NCBI GenBank assembly: GCA_027482905.1
Contig: JAIXVP010000361.1
Coordinates: 1 to 51,344 of the forward strand
Reading direction: 5' to 3'
Length of the DNA stretch: 51,344 nt
From: Opitutaceae bacterium
GTDB taxonomy: Bacteria > Verrucomicrobiota > Verrucomicrobiia > Opitutales > Opitutaceae
Position 1 is the stretch's first letter; each line of letters begins with the position of its first letter. Shown in pieces: positions 35,788 through 43,686 of the stretch. Both the position numbers and the translations under genes were made by a program. The notes beneath the pieces were generated by a model that searched no databases, was not told where the DNA came from, and saw nothing but the letters and a program-made list of their open reading frames with translations.

Positions 35788-38133
35788 TTATGCGCGGTGG
35801 AGCAGGCGGCGCACCGTGGTGAGCAAATCGTTTTGCGGGATCGGCTTGGTGAGCAAGGTGAGGTTGCCCGGCGGTTCAAGATCGAGGTGTTCCCCGTCCT
35901 CCTGCAGGCCGGTGGTGACAATGATCGGGAGATCCGCTTGTTCGTGCCGCAGGGTTTCGATCAAGGCGGAGCCGTCGAGACGAGGCATGGTCAGGTTGGT
36001 GACGACCAGACGCACCGCGCCGGCCTGGCTACGCCACAGTTCGAGGGCTTCGAATCCGTCGGCCGCCGCGAGCACGCGGTAGTTCTGCCGTTGCAGCACG
36101 GCCGTGAGCGCGAGGCGAATGGCTTCCTCGTCGTCGACCACGAGGATCAACTCCTGTCGGCCCGGCTCCACCGGGAAGGGCGACGCCGTTTCGGACGGGG
36201 TGTTGGTATCGCGGACGGGCAGGAAAATCTCGAACACGCTGCCTTTGCCTTCCGTGCTTCGCACCTGGATGAAACCTCCGTGGGCGCGGACTATGCCCTG
36301 CACGGTGGACAGGCCCAGGCCGGTGCCCTTCCCGATTTCCTTGGTCGTGAAAAACGGTTCGAATACACGGCTCAAGATCGAGGGCGGAATCCCGGCGCCG
36401 GTATCCTCGATGCGGACCGCCACATAGTGCCCCGGCGAGGCATCGGGCTGGCCGGACAAGCCTTCCGGCTCCACTTTGAAGGTGCGACCGCCGAGAAATA
36501 GAAAGCCGCCCCGGGGCATGGCGTCGCGGGCGTTGACGCAGAGGTTGAGCAAAACCTGATGGATCTGGGTGGCGTCCGCCCACACCACGGGCAGATCGGC
36601 GCTCGGGTTCTCCATCACCTTGATCGAGCGCGGGAAGGTTTGACGCGCGACGTCCGCGATCTCGGCGATCAGCAGGCGGAGTTGCAGTTTCCCGCGTCGG
36701 CCTTCGACGCCCCGGCTGTAGAGCAGGATCTGGTGGATCAGGGCCATGCCTCGCCTCGCGCTGCGTTCCATCGTGACCAAGAGTTCGGAGTCGCGCGGAT
36801 CGGTCACCTTTTCCTGGATCAGCGGCGCGATCAAAAGGACCGGGGTGAGGACGTTGTTCAAATCGTGGGCGATGCCTCCGGCCAGTGTGCCGATTGTTTC
36901 CATGCGCTGGGCCCGTAAAAACTGCTGCTGCAGTTCCACGCTTTCCGTGATGTCTTCCGCCACCCCGGCCAGGCGGATGCCGTTGCCGTCCTTGGCCCGG
37001 CTGGGAAAGCTCCGGTCGCGGATCCAGCGCACCGTGCCGTCCGGGCGCAGGATGCGATAGGTTTGTTCCTTCTCCGCCACCGGGAGCTCGGCCATACGCT
37101 GCGCCAAGGGGGCACGATCCTCCGGATGCACGTTTTGCAGCCAGGCGCCCGGCTGCTTGTAGATCTCCACACAAGTCCGTCCCCAGATGGCCTCGAAGCC
37201 GGGGCTGAGGTAGGCGAACTGCTGGTTTCCCTGATCGTAGATCCAGTAGACCTCGCGAATGTGCTCCATCACCTCCTGGAAACCGTCCTGATGGGTGGTC
37301 AAGGCCCGTTCGGTGCGTTTCCGGGCGGATATATCCTGCGTCATGACCACGATTCCGGCCACCTCCCCGGCGACGTTCCAGTAGGGGGCCTTGTCCACCT
37401 GGGTGTATCGCAACTCGCCGTCGGAGGTTTCCGTCGTTTCCACGCGGCTGGGCTTGGGCCGGCCGGTTTTGATGATCTCGAGGTCCTCCGCATGGCACCG
37501 CGCGGCTTCCCGGGGCGTCAATTCCGCCACGGACTTCCCTTCCACCTCAGCGATTTTTCGGCCCATCGCCTCGGCCGCGCGTTGGTTTAGTTTTAGTATA
37601 CGGTTGTTCGTGTCCTTCAGCCACAGAGCCCCCGGAAAGAGCTCGAGGAGCGCCTCCAGTTCCCGGGTTGGGCTGACCGGGGGCGCGCCCGCCGCCGACA
37701 GGTCGGAGGCTTGGCCTTCTTTTTCCACCAAGCGACTGCAGGCGATGATCTTTTGGATGTTTTCCTTCTTATCGACGAAAGGAATCAAGAGACTTTCGAG
37801 GCGGAAAGTGGCGCCATCCCGGGCCCGGTTGTGGAATTCACCGCTCCAGGTGTTGCCGGCGCGCAGGGTTCTCCACATCGATTGAAGGTATTCCGCCGGT
37901 TGCCCCCCGGTTTTGAGCATTCGGGGATTCTGTCCCACCAAGTCAGCCAGCTTGAAGCCGCAGCATTCGCAAAACCGGGGATTGGCATAGGTGATGTTCC
38001 CCAAGCCGTCGGTGATGAGGACCAACGCATGTTTATCCATCGCGGCCAGCAGGATCGCGAATTCTGAGTAGGGTTCGTTTCGGCGCAGAAAACTCGGAGT
38101 GGCGAAAGGCGAAGAGAATAAGAGGTTGGGCAT
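35788..38133 (-). CDS. Hybrid histidine kinase PAS-PAS-PAS-HK-REC with Asn at the receiver phospho-site
   Basis: A 781-residue soluble kinase, paralogous to the next gene downstream. PAS 1 (about 25-135) contains a Cys-rich CECCGF; PAS 2 covers about 155-270 and PAS 3 about 283-398. HisKA has His423 in GIAHDLNN. The HATPase is intact (VNARDAM with Asn534, EDTGAGIP, GTGLGLS). The C-terminal receiver (about 655-775) keeps VVDDEEAIR, but the phospho-acceptor position reads VVTNLTMPRLDG: codon 35995-35997 is AAC, Asn713, where the paralog has Asp707. The conserved Lys (LTKPIP) is kept. The receiver therefore probably cannot be phosphorylated normally and may be locked in one state or regulate the kinase allosterically. 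Start ATG at 38131-38133. Confidence 0.93.
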   Translation of the reverse strand: MPNLLFSSPFATPSFLRRNEPYSEFAILLAAMDKHALVLITDGLGNITYANPRFCECCGFKLADLVGQNPRMLKTGGQPAEYLQSMWRTLRAGNTWSGEFHNRARDGATFRLESLLIPFVDKKENIQKIIACSRLVEKEGQASDLSAAGAPPVSPTRELEALLELFPGALWLKDTNNRILKLNQRAAEAMGRKIAEVEGKSVAELTPREAARCHAEDLEIIKTGRPKPSRVETTETSDGELRYTQVDKAPYWNVAGEVAGIVVMTQDISARKRTERALTTHQDGFQEVMEHIREVYWIYDQGNQQFAYLSPGFEAIWGRTCVEIYKQPGAWLQNVHPEDRAPLAQRMAELPVAEKEQTYRILRPDGTVRWIRDRSFPSRAKDGNGIRLAGVAEDITESVELQQQFLRAQRMETIGTLAGGIAHDLNNVLTPVLLIAPLIQEKVTDPRDSELLVTMERSARRGMALIHQILLYSRGVEGRRGKLQLRLLIAEIADVARQTFPRSIKVMENPSADLPVVWADATQIHQVLLNLCVNARDAMPRGGFLFLGGRTFKVEPEGLSGQPDASPGHYVAVRIEDTGAGIPPSILSRVFEPFFTTKEIGKGTGLGLSTVQGIVRAHGGFIQVRSTEGKGSVFEIFLPVRDTNTPSETASPFPVEPGRQELILVVDDEEAIRLALTAVLQRQNYRVLAAADGFEALELWRSQAGAVRLVVTNLTMPRLDGSALIETLRHEQADLPIIVTTGLQEDGEHLDLEPPGNLTLLTKPIPQNDLLTTVRRLLHRA

Positions 38134-38376
38134 CTATGCCGTCTCGCTAGAGTTTTCCCGACCCGGGAATCGAGTGGATACTTTCGCAAGTAACGAAAAT
38201 ATAACATATAATGTATTAATACGGATAAAGTCGGTGGGAACACCCCAGGTTTCTATAAGCATTGTTAACTACCGACCCGTTCCTGGCACTCGGTCGTTCG
38301 GTTCAACGGTCGCGCGGCCACTCCCCGCTTGCCTCCCTCCGCCCCGCCCGGTGTCCTCCGCCCTTTTCCCCCGCCG
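38134..38376. promoter_or_regulatory. Divergent promoter region between hybrid kinase and alaS
   Basis: A 243-bp region. Positions 38176-38230 are strikingly AT-rich for this genome and contain the palindrome GTATTAATAC (38213-38222) and the near-palindrome ACATATAATGT (38204-38214). Next to them is GGTGGGAACACCCC (38233-38246), which shares GAACACCC with the reverse strand of the element upstream of the paralogous kinase. The 3' half toward alaS is C-rich and has no recognised motif. Confidence 0.45.
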
Positions 38377-41130
38377 ATGACCTCCGCGCAAATCCGCCAG
38401 TCTTTCCTCGATTTTTTCCACGCGCAGCAGCACACGATCGTCCCCTCGTCGTCGCTCCTGCCGGACTCCCCCGGATTGCTCTTCACCAACGCCGGCATGA
38501 ACCAGTTCGTGCCCATCTTCCTCGGCGATAAACAGGCCGACGTCTCCAAATGGGCCGGCGCCCGCCCCGCTTCCGACACCCGCGCCGCCGACACCCAGAA
38601 ATGCATCCGCGCCGGCGGCAAACACAACGACCTCGAGGACGTCGGCTACGACACCTACCACCACACCCTCTTCGAGATGCTGGGCAACTGGTCCTTCGGC
38701 GATTACTTCAAAAAGGAGTCGCTCACCTGGGGCTGGCACCTCCTGACCAAGGTTTGGGGCATCCCCGCCAAACGCCTCTTCGCCACCGTCTACGCTCCCA
38801 AGCCCGGCGACCCCTCCGAATTCGACCACGAGGCCGCCGCCATCTGGACCGAGCTCTTCCGCGCCGAGGGCCTCGACCCCGCCGTCCACATCGTCCACGG
38901 CAACCGCAAGGACAACTTCTGGCAGATGGGCGACACCGGCCCCTGCGGCCCCTGTTCCGAAATCCACTTCAACCTCCTCCCCTCCGACGACGAGACCGAG
39001 GGCCGCAAGGGTGTGAACAGCTCCAGCCCCCGCTGCATCGAGATCTGGAACCACGTCTTCATCCAGTTCAACGCCAACGCCGACGGCACCTTCTCCCCCC
39101 TCGCCGCCAAACACGTCGACACCGGCATGGGTTTTGAGCGCGTCGCCGGCATTTACGCCAACACCAAGGGTTTTACCGACTTCACCGCCGAGCCCTCCAA
39201 CTACGCCGCCGACGTCTTCGCGCCGCTCTTCGCCAAAATCGCCGAACTCTCCGGCAAGCCCTACACCGGCACCGTCCCGACCAAGCGCGAAGGCCTGACC
39301 GACCAGGAAAACATCGACGTCGCCTACCGCGTGCTCGCTGACCACGCCCGCACTGTCAGCCTCTCCATCGCCGACGGCATCATGCCCGGCAACGAGGGCC
39401 GCAACTACGTCATCCGCCGCATCCTGCGCCGCGGCATCCTCTACGGAACGAAACTCGGTTTGCGCGTCGGCTTCTTCGAGCAACTCGTCGCTCCCGTGGT
39501 CGAGAGCCTCGGCGACGTGTTCCCGGAGGTGAAGGAGCGCCAGGACATCATCCGCCGGGTGATCCGCAGCGAGGAGGAGAGCTTTGGGCGGACGCTGGAT
39601 CGCGGCCTCGCCATTTTCAACAAAGCCGCCGCCGGCGCCGCCGTGATTTCCGGCGCCCTCGCCTTCGAACTCTACGACACCTACGGCTTCCCCCTCGACA
39701 TGACCCAACTGCTTGCCACCGAGCGCGGGCTCACGGTGGACACCGCCGAGTTCGAGCGCCTGATGGACGCCCAGCGCGCCCGCGGCCAGGCCTCCACCAA
39801 AAAGGTCATCGTCGTCGCCGCGACCGAAGGCGCCGAGGCGGCCGAGGCCAAGCCCACCCCCTTCATCGGCTACGTCATCGGCAAATCCCAGTCCTACGCC
39901 GTCACCGTCACCGAGGTCGTGCGCTCCGGCGACGACACCTACCTCGTGTTCAACGAAACCCCCTTCTACGCCGAAATGGGCGGACAGCTTGGGGATTGCG
40001 GCGTGCTCCTTGCCCAGGGCCAGGCCGTGCAGATCGGCGACACCATCAAGGACAAAGCCGGCCGCCACCTTCACCACGTCTCCAACGTGGAAGGGCGCAT
40101 CCTCCCCGCCGCCCCGCGCGGCAGCCAGCCGGTCACGCCCGCCTTCCTCGATTCCCTCGTCGGCACCGTGGTCGAGGCCGGCGTGAACATGATCCACCGC
40201 CGCGCCATCCAGCGCCACCACACCGCCACCCATCTGCTCCACTTTGCCCTGCGTCGCGTCATCGGCACCCACGTGCGCCAGGCCGGCAGCTTGAACGCCC
40301 CCGACCGCATGCGTTTCGACTTCGCCCACTTCGAGGCGGTCACCCCGGCCCAGCTCCGTGAGATCGAGGCCATCGTGAACTGGCGCATTTTGGACAACGC
40401 CGAGGTGAAGGGCTACGAGACCGACTTCGACGCGAAGCCCAAGGGCACGCTCGCCTTCTTCGGCGAGAAATACGGCAAACGCGTGCGCGTGGTGGACATC
40501 GGTGGTTACAGCCGCGAGCTCTGCGGCGGCACCCACGTCAACACCACCGGCGAAATTGGCCTTTTCAAAATCGTATCCGAAGGCGCGGTCGCCGCCGGCA
40601 CCCGCCGCCTCGAGGCCGTCTGCGGCCAGGCCGCCTACGATTACGTCGCCGCCGAGCAGGCCCGCCTGCACGCCCTCGCCGAGCAGGTCGGCACGCCGCT
40701 CTCGCAGCTGGAGCAACGCTTCACCGCCTTGCTCGCCGAGAAAGCCGAGCAGGCCAAAAAACTCGCCGCCCTCGAACAGGCCGCCGCCGCCGCCCAGGCC
40801 GCGAAGCTCGCCGCCGCCGCGACCACCCGCGACGGTTTGCCCTACGTCTCCGCCGTGGTCCAGGCCGACGGCCCGGAGGCCCTGCGCCAACTGGGCAGCC
40901 AGGTCCTCGCCCAACTCGGCGAGGGCGTGGTGCAGCTCGGCGCGGTTATCGGCGACAAGGCCAGCGTGGTCGCCTTGTGCAGCCCCGCCGCGATCAAGGC
41001 GGGCAAGAACGCCGGCAAGATCATCCAGACTCTCGCCGCCGCGCTCGACGGCAAGGGCGGCGGCCGGCCCGACTCCGCCATGGGCGGCGGTAAAACCACC
41101 GCCAAACTCGCCGAGGTCCTCGCCGGTTGA
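38377..41130 (+). CDS. alaS: Alanine-tRNA ligase
   Basis: A 917-residue cytoplasmic enzyme charging tRNA-Ala. The catalytic domain has FTNAGMNQF, the motif 2 region HHTLFEMLGNWSFGDYFK, the Cys-rich GDTGPCGPCSEIH, and motif 3 DTGMGFER. The editing domain has the zinc site His615-x3-His619 (HHTATH) and Cys716-x3-His720 (ELCGGTH). A coiled coil and the C-Ala domain end in GGGRPDSAMGGG. Length is normal to slightly long. The ATG at 38377 follows CCCTTTTCCCCCGCCG, with no Shine-Dalgarno. A very long antisense frame here is a codon-bias shadow. Confidence 0.97.
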   Translation: MTSAQIRQSFLDFFHAQQHTIVPSSSLLPDSPGLLFTNAGMNQFVPIFLGDKQADVSKWAGARPASDTRAADTQKCIRAGGKHNDLEDVGYDTYHHTLFEMLGNWSFGDYFKKESLTWGWHLLTKVWGIPAKRLFATVYAPKPGDPSEFDHEAAAIWTELFRAEGLDPAVHIVHGNRKDNFWQMGDTGPCGPCSEIHFNLLPSDDETEGRKGVNSSSPRCIEIWNHVFIQFNANADGTFSPLAAKHVDTGMGFERVAGIYANTKGFTDFTAEPSNYAADVFAPLFAKIAELSGKPYTGTVPTKREGLTDQENIDVAYRVLADHARTVSLSIADGIMPGNEGRNYVIRRILRRGILYGTKLGLRVGFFEQLVAPVVESLGDVFPEVKERQDIIRRVIRSEEESFGRTLDRGLAIFNKAAAGAAVISGALAFELYDTYGFPLDMTQLLATERGLTVDTAEFERLMDAQRARGQASTKKVIVVAATEGAEAAEAKPTPFIGYVIGKSQSYAVTVTEVVRSGDDTYLVFNETPFYAEMGGQLGDCGVLLAQGQAVQIGDTIKDKAGRHLHHVSNVEGRILPAAPRGSQPVTPAFLDSLVGTVVEAGVNMIHRRAIQRHHTATHLLHFALRRVIGTHVRQAGSLNAPDRMRFDFAHFEAVTPAQLREIEAIVNWRILDNAEVKGYETDFDAKPKGTLAFFGEKYGKRVRVVDIGGYSRELCGGTHVNTTGEIGLFKIVSEGAVAAGTRRLEAVCGQAAYDYVAAEQARLHALAEQVGTPLSQLEQRFTALLAEKAEQAKKLAALEQAAAAAQAAKLAAAATTRDGLPYVSAVVQADGPEALRQLGSQVLAQLGEGVVQLGAVIGDKASVVALCSPAAIKAGKNAGKIIQTLAAALDGKGGGRPDSAMGGGKTTAKLAEVLAG

Positions 41131-41206
41131 TCCCGGGACGTCTGCCCGCCGCCGCCGCTTATGTGAGCAAACTACGCCTCCCCGGCGTGGTCTTCGCCTC
41201 GCTCTA

Positions 41207-41268
41207 TGCCAAATGGCATTAAAGTTAACGCCAAAAGCTGGAAATGGTGTTGACGCTGCCATTTGGCA
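41207..41268. promoter_or_regulatory. Twin palindromic operators of the Xre-RES module
   Basis: TGCCAAATGGCA (41207-41218) and TGCCATTTGGCA (41257-41268) are reverse complements of one another, and each is a palindrome apart from two central bases. Including one flanking base pair at each end the match is 14 bp (41205-41218 and 41257-41270). Centres are 50 bp apart, about five helical turns, which suits looping or cooperative binding. The second copy overlaps the region after a TTGACG (41250-41255) and ends 16 bp before the antitoxin ATG. Autoregulation by the antitoxin is the likely role, as known for Xre-RES systems. Confidence 0.65.
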
Positions 41269-41284
41269 TAAGGATGATGACTTT

Positions 41285-41695
41285 ATGGCTGATGCTTTGA
41301 ACTCCGTTCCCGGTCCCTTGCGCACCGACGCCGAGTGGGCGAGCGTCGTCGAGGAGGGTTTGCCTATCGTTGATTTCGTTCGGTTTGGGCGCGAATCGGG
41401 CTACACGGTGGAGGAGCTCGCGCGTCTGGTGCATATCCCGGCCCGCACCTATGCCCGGCGCGTCGCGGCCAAGGCACGGTTGGATATTCCCGAGGGCGAA
41501 CGCGCGGTGCGTATCATGCGGCTTTATGATCGGGCGAAGGCCTTTTTCGGCACGCATGAAAACACCCGCGAGTGGTTGAACAGCCGTCTGCCCGCCTTGG
41601 GCGGGCGCACGCCGCTGGACATGGCGCGCACCGAGCCCGGCGCCCGCGAGGTCGAAAACGTCATCGGCCGGATCGAGCACGGCCTGTTCTCGTGA
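41285..41695 (+). CDS. Xre/MbcA/ParS-type antitoxin (DUF2384)
   Basis: A 136-residue protein with an N-terminal helix-turn-helix-like part (GYTVEELARLVHIPARTYARRVA, about residues 39-61) and a C-terminal toxin-binding DUF2384 domain (VRIMRLYDRAKAFFGTHENTREWLNSRLPALGG). It neutralises the RES toxin encoded next and probably represses its own promoter. The start at 41285 is supported by AAGGA (41270-41274), one of few Shine-Dalgarno-like sites here. An in-frame ATG at 41213 would add 24 residues but would start inside the first operator. The stop overlaps the toxin's GTG. Confidence 0.9.
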   Translation: MADALNSVPGPLRTDAEWASVVEEGLPIVDFVRFGRESGYTVEELARLVHIPARTYARRVAAKARLDIPEGERAVRIMRLYDRAKAFFGTHENTREWLNSRLPALGGRTPLDMARTEPGAREVENVIGRIEHGLFS

Positions 41696-42153
41696 GTTTT
41701 CGCACGGTCTGGCGGATCAGCCCGGCGGAGCGGGCGGCCACGCTGTTTTCCGGCGAGGGCGGCTTGCACGCCGAGGCGCGCTGGCATCCCAAGGGGCACC
41801 GCATCGTCTACACCGCCGAGTCGCGCGCGCTCGCCGCGTTGGAGATCATGGCCAACGTGCCCGGCCACGCCCAGCTCCACCGTCATGCCTGGGTGATCGC
41901 CGAGGCGCAAATCCCGCTGGAAGCGATCGAGACTCCGGTCCGTTACCCGGAGGCGTGGCGCCTGGTCCCGGCCCACGACTCCACGCGGATGTTCGGCCAG
42001 GCCTGGCTGGTCTCCCTGCGCTCGGTCGCCCTGCGCGTGCCCAGCGCGGTGATCGCGGGGGAGTTCAATTACCTGCTCAATCCGTTGCACCCGGATTTTT
42101 CCCGCCTCATCTTCGGCGCGCCCGAGGCCTTCCGCTTCGATCCGCGATTCTAG
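41692..42153 (+). CDS. RES-domain toxin
   Basis: A 153-residue RES-family toxin; characterised members deplete NAD+ in the cytoplasm. The start is a GTG overlapping the antitoxin stop (GTGA). The domain opens with VWRIS and AEARWHPKGHRIVYTAES, placing Arg30, Tyr40 and Glu51 at the usual active-site positions, with Ser118 in RVPSAVI. The family ending LLNPLHPDFSRL, then FRFDPR, is present. All expected active-site residues are kept, so it looks functional. It converges on the lacI-type gene with 10 bp between stops. Confidence 0.92.
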   Translation: MSFRTVWRISPAERAATLFSGEGGLHAEARWHPKGHRIVYTAESRALAALEIMANVPGHAQLHRHAWVIAEAQIPLEAIETPVRYPEAWRLVPAHDSTRMFGQAWLVSLRSVALRVPSAVIAGEFNYLLNPLHPDFSRLIFGAPEAFRFDPRF

Positions 42154-42163
42154 GGTCGCGGGC

Positions 42164-43237
42164 CTAGGCCGTCCCGCCGACGGGACGGGTCGTGGCGCCC
42201 GTCACCAGACGAGCGGGCACGAGGATGGAGCGGCGCGATTCGCCGGGGTTTTCCAGTCGATTGATCAGACGTCGCACCGCCGCCGCGCCGAGTTCCTCGT
42301 CCACCACGTCGGTGGTGGTGATCGCCGGCAGGTCTCCGGCCCGCGGATACGAACCGCCGTGGTAGCTGGCCAACGCCACGTCCCCGGGGATGTTGAGGCC
42401 TGCCCCGAGAAGAAAACGGCACAAGGTCTGCGCGGTCATGGCGCTCGCGCAGATCCACGCGTCGACCTTGTCGCGCAGGCGGGCCTTGACCGTCGCGCCC
42501 CACGCGTCGGCCGGGAATTCCTCGGCGGCGAGCGCGGCCGGCAGGTCGATGCGGACCACGTTGCGCAGATCCAGACCGAGATCTCGGCGGGTCAGGGCCT
42601 CGACGTAGGCGGCGTAGCGCGCGCAGGACCAGCTCACTTCGGGGCAGAGCCCGAAAAACCCGATGCGCCGGTGGCCGCCGGCCTGCAGGTGCGCGATCAA
42701 CTCGTCCACCCCGCGGCGGTCGTCGGTCCCGATCAGATCGATGTCCGCGCCCGCATAGTCGTGCACCACCGACACGGTGGGAAACATCCTCGCGATCGTC
42801 GCGGCGACGTCCGCCGGCCAGCGGTGCAGCAGGATCGCGCCCTTCACCAGTCCCGCCTTGAGCGAGGCCGGTCCCAGGCGGGCGTCCAGCACCGTCGCGC
42901 ACTGGTCGTGCGGCACGAGGTGGGATAGGATGGCCACGTTGAAGCCCACCGCCGCCCCGCTCATGCCGGCCATGTAGCGCTGGTCGGTGATCGGTGACGA
43001 ACTCTGTGAAAGCGCCAGCACATGTCGTAGCGCGGGCAAGCCGGTCTGGCCTCCGCCGACGCGCGCCCCCGGACGCAGCGCGTAACCCATTTGGTTGGCG
43101 AGTCCGACGATGCGCGCCTCCGTCTCCGGGTGGATGCCGCCGGTGCCCCGCAGGGCGCGAGATACGGTTGAGATGGAAACGCCCAGCCGCGTGGCGATGC
43201 TGGAGAGATTGACGCGAGGGGAGGGGGGGCGGGCCAT
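42164..43237 (-). CDS. LacI-family transcriptional regulator
   Basis: A 357-residue DNA-binding regulator. The N-terminal helix-turn-helix and hinge (about residues 9-60) contain VNLSSIATRLGVSISTVSRALRG and ETEARIVGLANQMGY. The rest is a periplasmic-binding-protein-like sensor domain that would bind a sugar. Position and neighbours suggest a xylose or xylo-oligosaccharide ligand (inference). The ATG at 43235-43237 gives the usual short lead before the HTH; the longer frame adds a basic low-complexity stretch and is rejected. It is divergent from the PEP-CTERM gene, with TTGCGCAA palindromes between. Confidence 0.92.
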   Translation of the reverse strand: MARPPSPRVNLSSIATRLGVSISTVSRALRGTGGIHPETEARIVGLANQMGYALRPGARVGGGQTGLPALRHVLALSQSSSPITDQRYMAGMSGAAVGFNVAILSHLVPHDQCATVLDARLGPASLKAGLVKGAILLHRWPADVAATIARMFPTVSVVHDYAGADIDLIGTDDRRGVDELIAHLQAGGHRRIGFFGLCPEVSWSCARYAAYVEALTRRDLGLDLRNVVRIDLPAALAAEEFPADAWGATVKARLRDKVDAWICASAMTAQTLCRFLLGAGLNIPGDVALASYHGGSYPRAGDLPAITTTDVVDEELGAAAVRRLINRLENPGESRRSILVPARLVTGATTRPVGGTA

Positions 43238-43282
43238 GGCGATGGGTGAATCTTGTTCGAGCCCTATACCGCGCGCAAAGGC

Positions 43283-43303
43283 TTTTGCGCAAAAATTGCG
43301 CAA
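43283..43303. promoter_or_regulatory. Double LacI-type operator upstream of the regulator gene
   Basis: TTTTGCGCAAAA (43283-43294) is a perfect 12-bp palindrome and TTGCGCAA (43296-43303) a perfect 8-bp palindrome; their centres are 11 bp apart, on one face of the helix. A half site GCGCAAAG lies at 43273-43280. The central CG in a short palindrome is typical of LacI-family operators. Autoregulation is inferred. Confidence 0.6.
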
Positions 43304-43567
43304 GTTTTTGAATGATTTCTCTGAAATGAGGCTGGAAAAGTAAACCTCGTGCTGCCTTTCTGATGGCAGGTTACCCCGACCTTTACCCCATGCCTTACCC
43401 TGCCTTGGTCGTGCTTTGTTCTCTCCGCGTGTCCGCGCCCCGGGCTTTTTTGCGGTGGGTCGTTTTCCGGCTGCGCCCGACTGTTTTTGGCTCGGTTTCA
43501 CCATTGTGGCAGGCGGTATCGCGCCTCCTAACTTGTCTTTCTCCAACGGCTTTTATTTTTGCATGAT

Positions 43568-43577
43568 TTTGCGCAAA
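43568..43577. promoter_or_regulatory. LacI-type operator upstream of the PEP-CTERM gene
   Basis: TTTGCGCAAA, a perfect 10-bp palindrome with the same core as the pair at 43283-43303, about 270 bp away. It sits in the AT-rich part just before the PEP-CTERM gene, where a repressor could block or loop the promoter. Confidence 0.6.
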
Positions 43578-43686
43578 TAATCCTGAGAATTATCTGGAAA
43601 TAATTGGCAAACTATCTAGGTTTTCGGTGTCGGGCTTGGTCGCCACCCGATCTTTCCTACCTCCTTTCCTTCGTTTTATCCCAACC

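Larger units (their letters stand above)
43238..43686. other. 449-bp divergent control region of the hemicellulose locus
   Basis: No gene is seen. Two adjacent palindromes lie 46-66 bp upstream of the lacI-type start and a third about 110 bp upstream of the PEP-CTERM start. The stretch 43561-43620 is AT-rich and probably holds the plus-strand promoter, but no convincing -35/-10 pair with standard spacing was found. The middle (43340-43560) is unremarkable. Confidence 0.6.

Noticed and set aside
38269-41325. A 1018-codon open frame antisense to alaS
   Set aside because: It lies entirely over alaS, is Gly/Ala/Val/Asp-rich and has no recognisable domain. It is the usual reverse-frame shadow of GC-rich codon usage.
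42161-42186. Palindromes GGCCTAGGCC and GTCCCG/CGGGAC as a shared terminator for the RES and lacI-type genes
   Set aside because: They overlap the end of the lacI-type coding region and lack a T tract on either side.
42164-43546. A longer N-terminus for the LacI-family regulator
   Set aside because: The extra 103 residues are basic and low-complexity and would place the HTH far from the N-terminus, which is atypical. They would also cover the operator palindromes.
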